Shown here: positions 1 to 7,870 of the stretch, one piece after another
How the letters are laid out: each line of letters starts with the position of its first letter
How positions within the stretch are numbered: the stretch's first letter is position 1
NCBI GenBank assembly: GCA_014879575.1
Contig: JACSRU010000081.1
Location: 1 to 38,855, forward strand
Direction of reading: 5' to 3'
DNA length: 38,855 nucleotides
Source of the DNA: Chthoniobacterales bacterium
Lineage (GTDB): Bacteria > Verrucomicrobiota > Verrucomicrobiia > Chthoniobacterales > Terrimicrobiaceae
The notes under the pieces: generated by a model
Told to the model about the DNA's origin: nothing
What the model saw: only the letters and a program-made list of their open reading frames with translations
Database searches by the model: none
Program-made: the position numbers and the translations under genes

Positions 1-126
1 CTGGGCTATTGAATCATGCGCCTTTGGCGCAGGGCATCTCGTTTTTGCACTTATTGGAGATGCGCCCATTCGACGGACATATCGGCGAACGCCGCAGAAA
101 TCGCTGTTCGTGTCTTTTTTTCCGGC

Positions 127-1974
127 CTATTCCACCGTCACGCTCTTTGCGAGGTTCCTGGGTTTGTCCACATCGCATCCGAGGGCGACGGCAATATGGT
201 AGGCGAGGAGCTGGAGGGGGATCACGGAGAGGATCGGGGTCAGGTAGTCCGGAGACTCCGGGATGAGGATCACATCGTCGCAGATTTTTGCGAGCGAGGT
301 GTCGCCCTCGGTGCCCACCGCGATGACCGGGCCCTTGCGGGCCTTGACCTCTTCAATGTTGCTGATGCTTTTGTCGAAGACGGCATCCTGGGGGGCGATG
401 AACAGGGAAGGGGTCTCTTCCGTGATCAAGGCGATGACGCCGTGCTTGAGCTCGGCACTGGGGTATCCGGAGGAGGAAATGTAGCTGATCTCCTTGAGTT
501 TGAGGGCCCCCTCGAGGGCGACGGGGTAATTGGCCTGCCTGCCCAGGAAGAGGAAATTTTTCGATCGGGCATACTTTTGGGCGATCTTTTTGATCGGGGC
601 ATCCAATTCGAGGGTCTTGGCGACCAGGTCGGGAAGCTTTTCCATTTCGGCGATGATCGTCCGCCCCTCCGCATGGCTTAAGTGACGGATTCGGCCGAGA
701 AGGAGTCCAAGAAGGGCCATGATCGTAAGCTGGGAGGTAAAGGATTTCGTGGCGGCGACCCCGATCTCCGGCCCGGCATGCATATAGACTCCCCCATCGC
801 TCTCCCGGGCGATCGTGCTGGCCACGTTGTTACAGATGCCCAGCGTGCGGTGCCCCTTTCTCTGGCTCTCGCGCATGGCGGCCAGCGTGTCGGCCGTTTC
901 TCCGCTCTGGCTGATCACAAAGGCAAGGGTGTCCCGTTCGAGGGGGAGATTCCGGTAGCGGAATTCGCTGGCAAATTCGCATTCGACCGGCACGTGCGCC
1001 AGGGACTCGATGAGATACTCGCCGGCAAGCGCCGCATGGAAGGCGGTGCCGCAGCCAATGAGCACGATGCGATCCACCGACCGCAGCTCGCCATTCGTCA
1101 TTTCCAACCCTCCCAGCTTCGCTGTGGCCTCCGTGGCGGAGAGGCGCCCGCGCATCGCATCCCGCACCGTGTTCGGCTGCTCGTAAATTTCCTTGAGCAT
1201 GAAGTGCGGGAAACTTCCCTTGTCGGCGGCTTCCGCGCTAAACTCGACCTTGCTGATTTGGAAGTTGGCGCCCGACCCCGAGACCGTGGAGATTTCAAAT
1301 TGGTCGGACTGAAGGACGACGATTTCGTAATCGTTCAGATAGACGACCTCCCGTGTGTGGGCCGCGATCGCACTCACGTCGCTGGCCAGAAAGTGTTCGT
1401 GGGAGCCGATCCCGAGCACGAGGGGACTGCCCCTGCGGGCTCCGACAATCACACCGGGGACGTCCGCGTGCAGCACGGCGATCCCATAGGTGCCGATCAC
1501 CTGCCCGAGCGCCTTGCGGATGGCCTCGACCAACCCGGCCTTGTCCCGCTGCCCCGCCCGGTCAAATTCGCCGCCGATCAAATGGGCGAGAACTTCGGTG
1601 TCCGTCTGCGAAACAAACGTGTGGCCGTGGTTGCTCATCTGTTCACGAAGCTTCTGGTAGTTCTCAATCACGCCATTGTGAACGAGTGAGAGTCGTCCGC
1701 TCTGGTCGCTGTGCGGATGGGCGTTTTCCTGGGTGACCTTCCCGTGGGTGGCCCAACGGGTGTGGCTGATTCCGGTTTGCCCATGGACCGGATGCGCCTC
1801 AACGCAGTCTGCAAGATTCGCGATGCGTCCGACGGACTTGCGGATCTCGATGGTCCCTCCGTTGAGAATTGCCACTCCTGCGGAGTCGTAGCCCCGGTAT
1901 TCCAAGCGACGCAATCCGTCGAGAAGCACAGGGACTGCCTCCGAACGGCCAATATAACCGACAATTCCACACAT
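127..1974 (-). CDS. glmS: Glutamine--fructose-6-phosphate aminotransferase (isomerizing)
   Basis: Makes glucosamine-6-phosphate from fructose-6-phosphate and glutamine, the first step of UDP-GlcNAc synthesis for peptidoglycan; cytoplasmic. The 615-residue product has the standard GlmS length and layout: an N-terminal class II glutaminase domain beginning MCGIVGYIG, where Cys2 becomes the nucleophile after Met removal, then two SIS sugar-phosphate isomerase domains, ending in the conserved KSVTVE tail. The start at 1974 is set by the need for Cys at position 2; an upstream in-frame extension to 2187 runs antisense into glgC and is rejected. The gene is divergent from glgC with only 55 bp between them, so there is no room for a glmS ribozyme leader. 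Confidence 0.97.
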   Translation of the reverse strand: MCGIVGYIGRSEAVPVLLDGLRRLEYRGYDSAGVAILNGGTIEIRKSVGRIANLADCVEAHPVHGQTGISHTRWATHGKVTQENAHPHSDQSGRLSLVHNGVIENYQKLREQMSNHGHTFVSQTDTEVLAHLIGGEFDRAGQRDKAGLVEAIRKALGQVIGTYGIAVLHADVPGVIVGARRGSPLVLGIGSHEHFLASDVSAIAAHTREVVYLNDYEIVVLQSDQFEISTVSGSGANFQISKVEFSAEAADKGSFPHFMLKEIYEQPNTVRDAMRGRLSATEATAKLGGLEMTNGELRSVDRIVLIGCGTAFHAALAGEYLIESLAHVPVECEFASEFRYRNLPLERDTLAFVISQSGETADTLAAMRESQRKGHRTLGICNNVASTIARESDGGVYMHAGPEIGVAATKSFTSQLTIMALLGLLLGRIRHLSHAEGRTIIAEMEKLPDLVAKTLELDAPIKKIAQKYARSKNFLFLGRQANYPVALEGALKLKEISYISSSGYPSAELKHGVIALITEETPSLFIAPQDAVFDKSISNIEEVKARKGPVIAVGTEGDTSLAKICDDVILIPESPDYLTPILSVIPLQLLAYHIAVALGCDVDKPRNLAKSVTVE

Positions 1975-2029
1975 AAAGATTTTGAACCGTGACAATTTGT
2001 GTTCCTCTGGGCAAGATGGATTTCCAGAT

Positions 2030-3325
2030 ATGAGCCTCCCATTGAACGCCCTGCCAACCTCCAAGACACTTGCCATCATCATGGGCGGCGGAGCGGGAAC
2101 CCGGCTCTTTCCCCTGACGAAGGAACGCTCCAAGCCAGCGGTTCCCCTCGGAGGAAAATACCGGCTCGTGGATATCCCGATCAGCAATTGCCTGAATTCC
2201 GGACTCCGCGGAATCTACATCCTTACGCAATTCAACAGCACGTCGCTGCACCGCCATATCAATGCGAGCTACAAGTTCGATGACTTCACGCCAAGCTTCG
2301 TCGAAATCCTGGCCGCGCAGCAAACCCCGGAGGGCTCCCGTTGGTATCAGGGAACCGCCGACGCCGTGCGGCAGAACATGCGGTATTTTCTTGAGCACCC
2401 CTACGAGTATTACGTGATTCTCAGCGGAGATCAGCTCTACCGCATGGATTACCGGGACATGCTCCGCCAGCATGTGGAAACCGGCGCCGACCTGACGATT
2501 GCCACCATCCCGGTCTCTCGGGAGCCGGCCACCGACTTCGGAATCATGCTCACCGATGAAAACCGGCGCATCGAGAAGTTCGTGGAAAAGCCGAAGGATC
2601 CCGCCCTCCTCGACACCCTGCGGATTCCGCCAGACCTTTTGAAAACAATCGGACATCCTGCGGACGCCGACCTCTACCAGGCGTCCATGGGCATCTATAT
2701 TTTCAAGCGCTCGGTCCTTGAAGCCTGCCTCGACAATGATTATGTCGATTTCGGAAAAAACATCATCCCCTCGGCGATCAGCCAATACCAGGTGATGGCC
2801 TACATTTTTCAGGGCTATTGGGAGGACATCGGAACGATCGATGCCTTTTTTGAGGCCAATCTCAACCTGGTGGATGCCAATCCCCAATACAGTTTTTTTG
2901 TTCCGGGCTCGCCGGTTTTTACGCAGCCTCTCTTCCTGCCGGCCAGCACGCTGAGTTCCGCAAAAGTCACCAAGGCCATGATCTCGGACGGTTGCATCAT
3001 CGGGGATGCCACGATCGAGCGGTGCGTGCTGGGGATCCGGAGCATCATCCAGTCGGGCTCGACCTTGAAGAACACGATCATGATGGGGGCGGACTTCTAT
3101 GAGTCGGAAGTTCACAAACCGAATGTGGAGATTCCTCCCATCGGGATCGGACGGGATTGCATGATCAATGGCGCCATCATTGATAAGAATGCCCGGATCG
3201 GAAACCATGTCGTGATCACCCCCGAGGGGAAATCCCAGGATCTCGATGGCGATGGTTACTACATCCGCGATGGGATTGTCGTCGTGCCGAAAAACAGTGT
3301 CATTAAGGACGGAACTTGGATATAG
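2030..3325 (+). CDS. glgC: Glucose-1-phosphate adenylyltransferase (ADP-glucose pyrophosphorylase)
   Basis: Forms ADP-glucose from ATP and glucose-1-phosphate for glycogen synthesis. The 431-residue protein has the nucleotidyltransferase signature GGGAGTRLFPLT near residue 20, followed by KPAVPLGGKYRLVDIPISNC, the GTADAVRQN segment and the YWEDIGTIDAFFEANL block that introduces the C-terminal left-handed beta-helix. These motifs and the length match bacterial and plant GlgC. The ATG at 2030 gives the usual short N-terminal lead before the first strand; an in-frame TTG at 1982 would add 16 unconserved residues. It is divergent from glmS and followed 7 bp later by a lipoprotein gene on the same strand. 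Confidence 0.94.
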   Translation: MSLPLNALPTSKTLAIIMGGGAGTRLFPLTKERSKPAVPLGGKYRLVDIPISNCLNSGLRGIYILTQFNSTSLHRHINASYKFDDFTPSFVEILAAQQTPEGSRWYQGTADAVRQNMRYFLEHPYEYYVILSGDQLYRMDYRDMLRQHVETGADLTIATIPVSREPATDFGIMLTDENRRIEKFVEKPKDPALLDTLRIPPDLLKTIGHPADADLYQASMGIYIFKRSVLEACLDNDYVDFGKNIIPSAISQYQVMAYIFQGYWEDIGTIDAFFEANLNLVDANPQYSFFVPGSPVFTQPLFLPASTLSSAKVTKAMISDGCIIGDATIERCVLGIRSIIQSGSTLKNTIMMGADFYESEVHKPNVEIPPIGIGRDCMINGAIIDKNARIGNHVVITPEGKSQDLDGDGYYIRDGIVVVPKNSVIKDGTWI

Positions 3326-3332
3326 CGGGGAC

Positions 3333-3965
3333 ATGAAATTTTTCGTTCGTCTGGTTCCGGTTGTCCTTTTGCTTCTCACGCTTGCCGGATGTTACTTTGA
3401 TCACCCGCTCACCGGAGGCCCAAGCAAGGGGGTGAATACCTGGCTGCTGGGGGTCTGGGAGTCGAAGGATGAAAAAGGTCGCGTCTCGCGTCTCCTCGTA
3501 ACGCCTCTCAAATCTGATCGCTATTCCCTCCGGCTGGCCGTGCCGGGAAAATTGCCGCGGGAGATCAAGCGGTATGAGTTCGAGGCCTGGTCTTCCCGGG
3601 TCGGGGAATCGGTGTTTCTGACCCTGCGTTGCCTGACAAGTCCCGGCGACATTCCCACGGGTGCCCATGTTTTTGCACATGTCCAGTTGTTGGATCAGAA
3701 CCACGCCCGCACCCGTGGGCTCAAACTCGACGCGGCACCTTCCGCGACCAGCTTTGAACTCCGCAGGGAAGTCCGGAGGAAACTCAAGGACCGCACGCTT
3801 TTTGAAGGTGCCCCAAGTGCGGCATGGACGCGTGTCGAGGAGGTCTTCTTCAGCACCGGTGGCGCGGATCCGACATTTACCCCGCTTCGCAATCCGATGG
3901 GCATCGTGCGCGATCCCACGGATAAAGATCCGGATAAAAAATTGTTCGGCGATCTTGCCAACTGA
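3333..3965 (+). CDS. Predicted lipoprotein of unknown function
   Basis: A 210-residue protein that I do not recognise. It opens with a lipoprotein signal peptide: positive MKFFVR, a hydrophobic core, and lipobox LAGC with the lipidated Cys at position 20, so it should be membrane-anchored outside the cytoplasm. The mature part carries a lipocalin-like pattern (WLLGVWES, then alternating strands, YSLRLAV, FLTLRCL), consistent with a small beta-barrel, but this is only inferred. It starts 7 bp after glgC and ends 15 bp before the phosphoesterase gene, so the three may be co-transcribed. The start at 3333 was chosen because it places the signal peptide correctly; upstream in-frame sequence belongs to glgC. 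Confidence 0.75.
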   Translation: MKFFVRLVPVVLLLLTLAGCYFDHPLTGGPSKGVNTWLLGVWESKDEKGRVSRLLVTPLKSDRYSLRLAVPGKLPREIKRYEFEAWSSRVGESVFLTLRCLTSPGDIPTGAHVFAHVQLLDQNHARTRGLKLDAAPSATSFELRREVRRKLKDRTLFEGAPSAAWTRVEEVFFSTGGADPTFTPLRNPMGIVRDPTDKDPDKKLFGDLAN

Positions 3966-3980
3966 CCTGTCTTTTCTCGG

Positions 3981-4961
3981 ATGGAGAGCCCGGATTATTC
4001 CGTCCTCGCGGCGAGGATCGGACGCGAAGTGCTGGCGGCGCGCTTGTTGCGCCAGGCCAAAAAGACCGCGAAGTTGCTCCATCAGGGGGAGGGGATCTTT
4101 CGCATCGAGAGATTTTTTCCATTCGACCGGATTGTTGCGTTCGGTCTGAATCTCGTCGGTCTCCGCAAGCGGGCATGGAGGAACTATCTGGACGTCCGTC
4201 TCACAACCTGTGAGTGGGAACTCCCGCGCCTGTCGCAGGAATTCGAGGGGTTCCGGCTCCTCCACCTTTCGGATCTGCACATTGACCTGGATGTCGCCCT
4301 GACTCCCGTGCTTGAACGACTGATTCGTTCCGTGCCGCATGATGCGGCGGTGATCACCGGCGACTACCGAAATACGACCGATGGGGACTATCTGCCCTGC
4401 GTGCGGGAGATGGAAAAAATCATCGGAGCCCTTGCGCCGCAACGGTGGGGGATTCTTGGGAATCACGACTTTATCGAGATGGTTCCCGCCCTCGAAGACG
4501 CCGGTCTTCCCATCCTCCTCAACGAGGTTGTGCCGGTGGAGCGCAGCGGTCAAAAACTTTGGATCGCAGGCGTTGATGATCCGCACTTCTACAAAACCCA
4601 TGACCTTGCGAGGGCGCGTTCCCGCGTTCCCGAGGGGGATTGTGTCATCCTGCTTTCGCACACCCCGGAACCCTACGCCGAGGCGGAAGCCCTGGGATTT
4701 GATCTTCAGTTGAGCGGCCACACGCATGGCGGGCAGATCTGTCTGCCGGGAGGGATCCCGGTGGTTCTCCCCTGCGGCCTGGACAGAAAATTTGTCCGTG
4801 GCGTCTGGCGGCATGGAAACCTGCAGGGCTACACCTCCCCTGGTGCCGGCGGCTGCGGCGTCGCCGCGCGCCTGAACTGCCCGCCGGAAATCACGCTCCA
4901 CATTCTCAAAACATCGCCCGCTCACAGCCGGTTGGCTGCCCCGCATGGACTCGAACCATGA
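3981..4961 (+). CDS. Calcineurin-like metallophosphoesterase
   Basis: Dinuclear-metal phosphoesterase; the substrate is unknown. All family motifs are present in order: D98-L-H100, G-D128, G-N161-H162-D163, a His in LLSHTP and G-H247-T-H249-G-G, so the metal site looks complete. The sequence resembles the YkuE/YpbG-type membrane-associated branch, but no transmembrane helix is visible; residues 1-85 are basic and may bind the membrane peripherally. The last ten codons are antisense to the tRNA-Gln gene (4933-5006), so the natural C-terminus probably evolved by read-through into it. The frame has no disruption. Confidence 0.9.
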   Translation: MESPDYSVLAARIGREVLAARLLRQAKKTAKLLHQGEGIFRIERFFPFDRIVAFGLNLVGLRKRAWRNYLDVRLTTCEWELPRLSQEFEGFRLLHLSDLHIDLDVALTPVLERLIRSVPHDAAVITGDYRNTTDGDYLPCVREMEKIIGALAPQRWGILGNHDFIEMVPALEDAGLPILLNEVVPVERSGQKLWIAGVDDPHFYKTHDLARARSRVPEGDCVILLSHTPEPYAEAEALGFDLQLSGHTHGGQICLPGGIPVVLPCGLDRKFVRGVWRHGNLQGYTSPGAGGCGVAARLNCPPEITLHILKTSPAHSRLAAPHGLEP

Positions 4962-5006
4962 ATAATGCCTCCAAAGGGCACTGTGTTACCATTACACCAC
5001 AGGGCA
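4933..5006 (-). tRNA. tRNA-Gln (anticodon TTG)
   Basis: The reverse strand folds into a 74-nt cloverleaf including an encoded CCA. The acceptor stem is TGCCCTG/CGGGGCA with one G-U pair, the D-stem GTGT/ACAC, the anticodon stem GTGCC/GGCAT with loop CTTTGGA, and the T-stem CATGG/CCATG with loop TTCGAGT. The anticodon occupies 4972-4974. The CCA end (4933-4935) and the acceptor and part of the T-arm lie inside the 3' end of the convergent metallophosphoesterase gene. Confidence 0.93.
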
Positions 5007-5172
5007 GTGGATTTCTCCGGGCACCCAAGGCAGGCGGACCTGCCCGAAATCCCGCAGGGGATTCCTGATGCGCGTCCGGGGACTCTGACATACTGACTCG
5101 GGCGGGAGCAAGGGGAAATCCCGACCAGAAAATTCTGTTCCCCGCATCCGGCATCCGGCACAATGCCGACCC

Positions 5173-6411
5173 GTGAGTAAAAAATTGCGCAATCGTCTGC
5201 TGGCCCTCTTCTGTCTGCTGGTCTTCCTGGCTGGCGGCGTTCTTTATTATGTGAACTGGGTTGTCCAAAAACCGTTCGCAATCATCCTTTTTCTGTCCGA
5301 CAATTTGACTCCCTCGGTCCTTACGGCGGCAAGGCTTTATACGGGGGGGGCGGATTACCGGTTTGAATTGGAAAAATTCCCACACCTCGCGTTGCTCACG
5401 ACGCAGGCGAACGACTTTGCCGTTTCGGACTCCGCTGCCGCTGCCGGGGCGGTGGCCACCGGACAGAAGCCGAACAATCGGACGCTTCGTCTCGAATCCA
5501 GCCCAACCCCGCTTCCCACGCTCCTCGATCTCGCCCGCAAAAATGGACGCGCCACCGGCATCGTCTCGAATACCTCTCTCACCGATGCGACCTCCGCCGC
5601 CTTCTATGCCCGGACGGCCGACCCGCTGGACTTTCAGTCCATCGGACTCCAACTCGTGGAGTCCGCCGACATCAATGTCCTCCTCGGCGGAGGGGCGGCG
5701 GATTTTCTTCCGGAGACGAAGGACGGACGCCGCAAGGACGGGCGCGATTTGATGCTCGAAATGAGAAACAAGGGATACGACATCGTGCGCAACCAGCAGG
5801 AAATGGAGAGCACGCCGCTCTGGCGGGCCCCCAAGGTTCTTGGACTCTTCGACATGGGGCCGCTCGCTTTCGCGGATCAGGTCCAGATTTCCGCCTCGCA
5901 GCCCACCCTCGCGGATCTCGTCCTGCAGGCCATTCTTCTCCTCCAGTATAATCCGAAAGGTTACCTGCTCGTCGTGGATGCGGGCCTCGCCGGGAAAGCC
6001 GCCTTGCAAAACTCCGGCGAACGCACCTTGCGGGAAATCGCCTCACTCGACCAGGCGGTCGCTGTCGCAAAAAAATTTGCGGGAGAGGACGCCCTCATCA
6101 TTGTTTCCGGAAAGCAAAATACCGGCGGTCTGCGACTTAACGGGTATTCCTTCCGCAATGACAAGGGAGCCGCCATCCTCGGGATCAACGCGCAAGGCGT
6201 GCCTTCGCTCACATGGTCCACGGGACCCGGCTCCGGACAGACCTCCGCCCCTTCAGGAATCTCCCGCTCCGAACCCTCCGCATTTCCCACCGCTTCGGCA
6301 GTCGGTGTCGCCGAAGATTCTGTGGCCGTCAGCTTCGGCCCGGGATCCGAATCCCTCACCGGATTCCGCGACAATACCGACATCTTTCAGGTCATTAAAA
6401 AAGGACTTTAA
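5173..6411 (+). CDS. Alkaline-phosphatase family protein with degenerate metal site (probable pseudoenzyme)
   Basis: A 412-residue PhoA-superfamily protein with an N-terminal membrane anchor or signal (hydrophobic residues about 8-26) after a GTG start; no Shine-Dalgarno is evident. It keeps the first metal Asp (D43 in LSDN), the nucleophile motif SDSAAA (S87), the TDATSAAF block and the closing FGPGSE...DNTDI segment. It has lost most zinc ligands: the usual TADH before TGG reads SGKQ (312-315), the Glu/Asp/His block reads VDAGLAGKAAL (Glu to Asp at 269, Asp to Gly, His to Leu), and the late His before the FGPG strand is Ala or Glu. Hydrolysis is therefore doubtful, and a binding or regulatory role is possible. 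It lies between two tRNA genes. Confidence 0.82.
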   Translation: MSKKLRNRLLALFCLLVFLAGGVLYYVNWVVQKPFAIILFLSDNLTPSVLTAARLYTGGADYRFELEKFPHLALLTTQANDFAVSDSAAAAGAVATGQKPNNRTLRLESSPTPLPTLLDLARKNGRATGIVSNTSLTDATSAAFYARTADPLDFQSIGLQLVESADINVLLGGGAADFLPETKDGRRKDGRDLMLEMRNKGYDIVRNQQEMESTPLWRAPKVLGLFDMGPLAFADQVQISASQPTLADLVLQAILLLQYNPKGYLLVVDAGLAGKAALQNSGERTLREIASLDQAVAVAKKFAGEDALIIVSGKQNTGGLRLNGYSFRNDKGAAILGINAQGVPSLTWSTGPGSGQTSAPSGISRSEPSAFPTASAVGVAEDSVAVSFGPGSESLTGFRDNTDIFQVIKKGL

Positions 6412-6423
6412 AGAAACAAATGC

Positions 6424-6451
6424 TTGCCCGAAATTCTGGCGACAGTATTCT
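6424..6451 (+). promoter_or_regulatory. Possible sigma70-type promoter of tRNA-Phe
   Basis: TTGCCC (6424-6429) and TATTCT (6446-6451) are separated by 16 bp and end 18 bp before the mature tRNA 5' end. Each hexamer matches 4 of 6 consensus positions, so this is only a plausible candidate. Confidence 0.35.
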
Positions 6452-6469
6452 CCCCTCCTCACCGCTTAC

Positions 6470-6545
6470 GGCTGGGTAGCTCAGTTGGCAGAGCAGAGGA
6501 CTGAAAATCCTCGTGTCGGGGGTTCGATTCCCTCTCCAGCCACCA
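6470..6545 (+). tRNA. tRNA-Phe (anticodon GAA), island integration target
   Basis: A 76-nt cloverleaf with encoded CCA: acceptor GGCTGGG/TCCAGCC with a G7-U66 wobble, D-stem GCTC/GAGC, anticodon stem GAGGA/TCCTC with loop CTGAAAA (anticodon at 6503-6505), T-stem GGGGG/CCCTC and discriminator A. Its 3' half, from the anticodon stem on, recurs at 24340-24387, which makes it the left attachment site of the island. The distal copy has C where this gene has T at 6535; the distal version would restore a G7-C66 pair, so the present gene is a host/element hybrid that remains functional in appearance. Confidence 0.97.
6496..6543 (+). repeat. attL: tRNA-Phe 3'-half direct repeat
   Basis: Thirty-nine identical bases (6496-6534), one mismatch at 6535, then eight more identical bases, compared with 24340-24387. 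It starts in the anticodon stem and extends past the discriminator base. This is the core crossover region expected for a tRNA-targeting tyrosine integrase. Confidence 0.88.
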
Positions 6546-6550
6546 CTTTC

Positions 6551-6600
6551 AAAAGCTCGCAGAGTCGCTTGAATAAAGCCTCTACGAGCTTTTTGAGTTT
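6551..6600 (+). terminator. Probable intrinsic terminator of tRNA-Phe
   Basis: AAAAGCTCG (6551-6559) pairs with CGAGCTTTT (6585-6593); four further pairs AGAG/CTCT lie inside after one mismatch, with a 15-nt loop. A T-rich tail (to 6600) follows. It lies just inside the island, so the element supplies the terminator for the reconstituted tRNA gene. Confidence 0.5.
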
Positions 6601-6651
6601 TGGGAGCATTCCGACAGGAAACGTATGGAAACGACGGGAAGTGATCTAAAT

Positions 6652-6671
6652 TTATACGCCACTTCTACGCC
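6652..6671 (+). repeat. Left copy of end-proximal 20-bp repeat (possible integrase arm site)
   Basis: Starts TTATACGCCA and ends ACGCC. It matches 24295-24314 at 17 of 20 positions in the same orientation. The two copies lie about 110 bp and 26 bp inside the respective att repeats, positions expected for arm-type integrase or excisionase sites. Confidence 0.4.
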
Positions 6672-6683
6672 GGAAAGCGGGGT

Positions 6684-7823
6684 TCACAGCCTCATTCGTA
6701 TTCCAGCACGCTGTTGCTGTCGCTGCTGTTCGATTTCGAGGGCTCGGATAACAATTCGTAGGGTTCGCAGGAGCCCGATAAGGAGTTGACCTCCCCGGAA
6801 GTGATGGCCTTGAGCAATTCGTCCGATTGAAGCTCCTCGGGCAAGGAGACCAACCAGCTCTCCTGCCGTGTTCGGACGTGCAGGCCGTGTCCAGGAACGA
6901 TTTCGAGCATGTCGATTTCCGTGATGGGCAACGCCCGGTTTTCCAGACACAGCCACCCGGTGGGTCTGGCGTTTGGGTTTGGATTGATGCAACTGGCGTG
7001 TTCCTGCCAGATCGGGCTTCTCCCCGGAGCGGATTTGCGGTTGAGCGGACTGTTTGCGGGACTTGCGATCATGGTTCTTGAGTTTGTTGAGTTGGAAGTT
7101 GATTTCCGCCAAACGGCGGGAGTCGGAGGAAATGAGCTGGTTGATTTCGTCCTTGCGGAGTCGGCAACCATTCCGGGTCATAGCGGAGGCTTTTGCACCA
7201 AGGTGCTTGGTGGCGGGGCGGTCAATGCCCTGGGCTTGGAGCGAACGGCGGTTGACCCCTTCCGATACTCCAGCTTTCCGCAGAGCACGGTTACAGCGGG
7301 TTTCCCACATCTCGCGGATTCGCTCAATTTCGAGGGGGCCGAGTTTCCGGTCGTCGAGGTTGCGGATTTTCGCTTTCGAGAAATTTCCCTCGGCATCCAC
7401 GGCGCGGGTCGTCATGAAAATATGTCCGTGGACATTGCGCTGGTCGCCCTTCGTGTTCGGGTGGTGCAGGCTTACGCACAGGGCAACTCCGTAGGTGTCG
7501 CGCAGTTGCAACCCGAATCCGCGCATAAGCTCCCATTGCGCCTTCGTATTCAACTCGTGCGGCACGGCAACATCCATCGCCCGACCCACGCGGGCATCCC
7601 AACGCTTTTCGGCCTGTTCCACTCGCGCCGCCAGTTCGTCGGGCTGCATGGGCGGGCCGATGATCTGCCAGTCGATGACATCGGCTTTGTGCTTGGACCA
7701 ATCGTGCTTCTCGCCAGTGCGCTCGTTGGTCAATTTGCTGCGGGTGTCGTAGGCGATCTGCGCGACGGCGCTGTGGCCTTTGGCACGGCTGATCGGGCGG
7801 ATGGACAGGTGGAAAATCGCCAT
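6684..7823 (-). CDS. mobA: MobA/MobL-family (MOBQ) relaxase, as sequenced
   Basis: DNA relaxase that nicks oriT and pilots the transferred strand. The N-terminal catalytic domain (about 1-200) is intact: MAIFHLSIRPISR opening, AQIAYDTRSK with candidate nucleophile Tyr25, and the metal-binding His triad H121 plus H132-G-H134 in the segment NVHGHIFMTTR. The basic, glutamine-rich tail after about residue 255 looks like out-of-frame translation, whereas a frame one base downstream reads as a sensible acidic C-terminus ending at 6692. The gene therefore probably carries a frameshift near 7000-7060, or a sequencing error. The relaxase domain alone may still work. It lies downstream of the TraD-like gene on the same strand, with the candidate oriT between them. 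Confidence 0.8.
   Translation of the reverse strand: MAIFHLSIRPISRAKGHSAVAQIAYDTRSKLTNERTGEKHDWSKHKADVIDWQIIGPPMQPDELAARVEQAEKRWDARVGRAMDVAVPHELNTKAQWELMRGFGLQLRDTYGVALCVSLHHPNTKGDQRNVHGHIFMTTRAVDAEGNFSKAKIRNLDDRKLGPLEIERIREMWETRCNRALRKAGVSEGVNRRSLQAQGIDRPATKHLGAKASAMTRNGCRLRKDEINQLISSDSRRLAEINFQLNKLKNHDRKSRKQSAQPQIRSGEKPDLAGTRQLHQSKPKRQTHRVAVSGKPGVAHHGNRHARNRSWTRPARPNTAGELVGLLARGASIGRIAQGHHFRGGQLLIGLLRTLRIVIRALEIEQQRQQQRAGIRMRL
6692..7060 (-). other. Likely true C-terminal coding segment of the relaxase in the shifted frame
   Basis: In the frame +1 relative to the relaxase start, the sequence is open and reads like real protein: WLCLENRALPITEID, then EIVPGHGLHVRTRQESWLV, then an acidic tail ending SVLEYE. 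The upstream limit is approximate because the two frames overlap openly; the shift may be at the G run near 7023-7026. Not an independent gene. Confidence 0.5.
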
Positions 7824-7870
7824 GTCAGCAACCGGGATGTTGGGCTTGTAGGAAAGAAAAACCGGTGTCC

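Noticed and set aside
1-126. Short hairpins (GCGCC/GGCGC at 19-31 and CGGC/GCCG at 83-94) as glmS terminator
   Set aside because: Stems are only 4-5 bp and no T-run follows in the glmS direction; nothing else is seen in this stretch.
1975-2029. glmS ribozyme or riboswitch upstream of glmS
   Set aside because: Only 55 bp separate glmS from divergent glgC and no ribozyme core sequence is visible.
1799-4946. Long minus-strand frames opposite glgC, the lipoprotein and the phosphoesterase gene
   Set aside because: They are antisense to recognised genes and lack protein-like composition; high G+C suppresses stop codons there.
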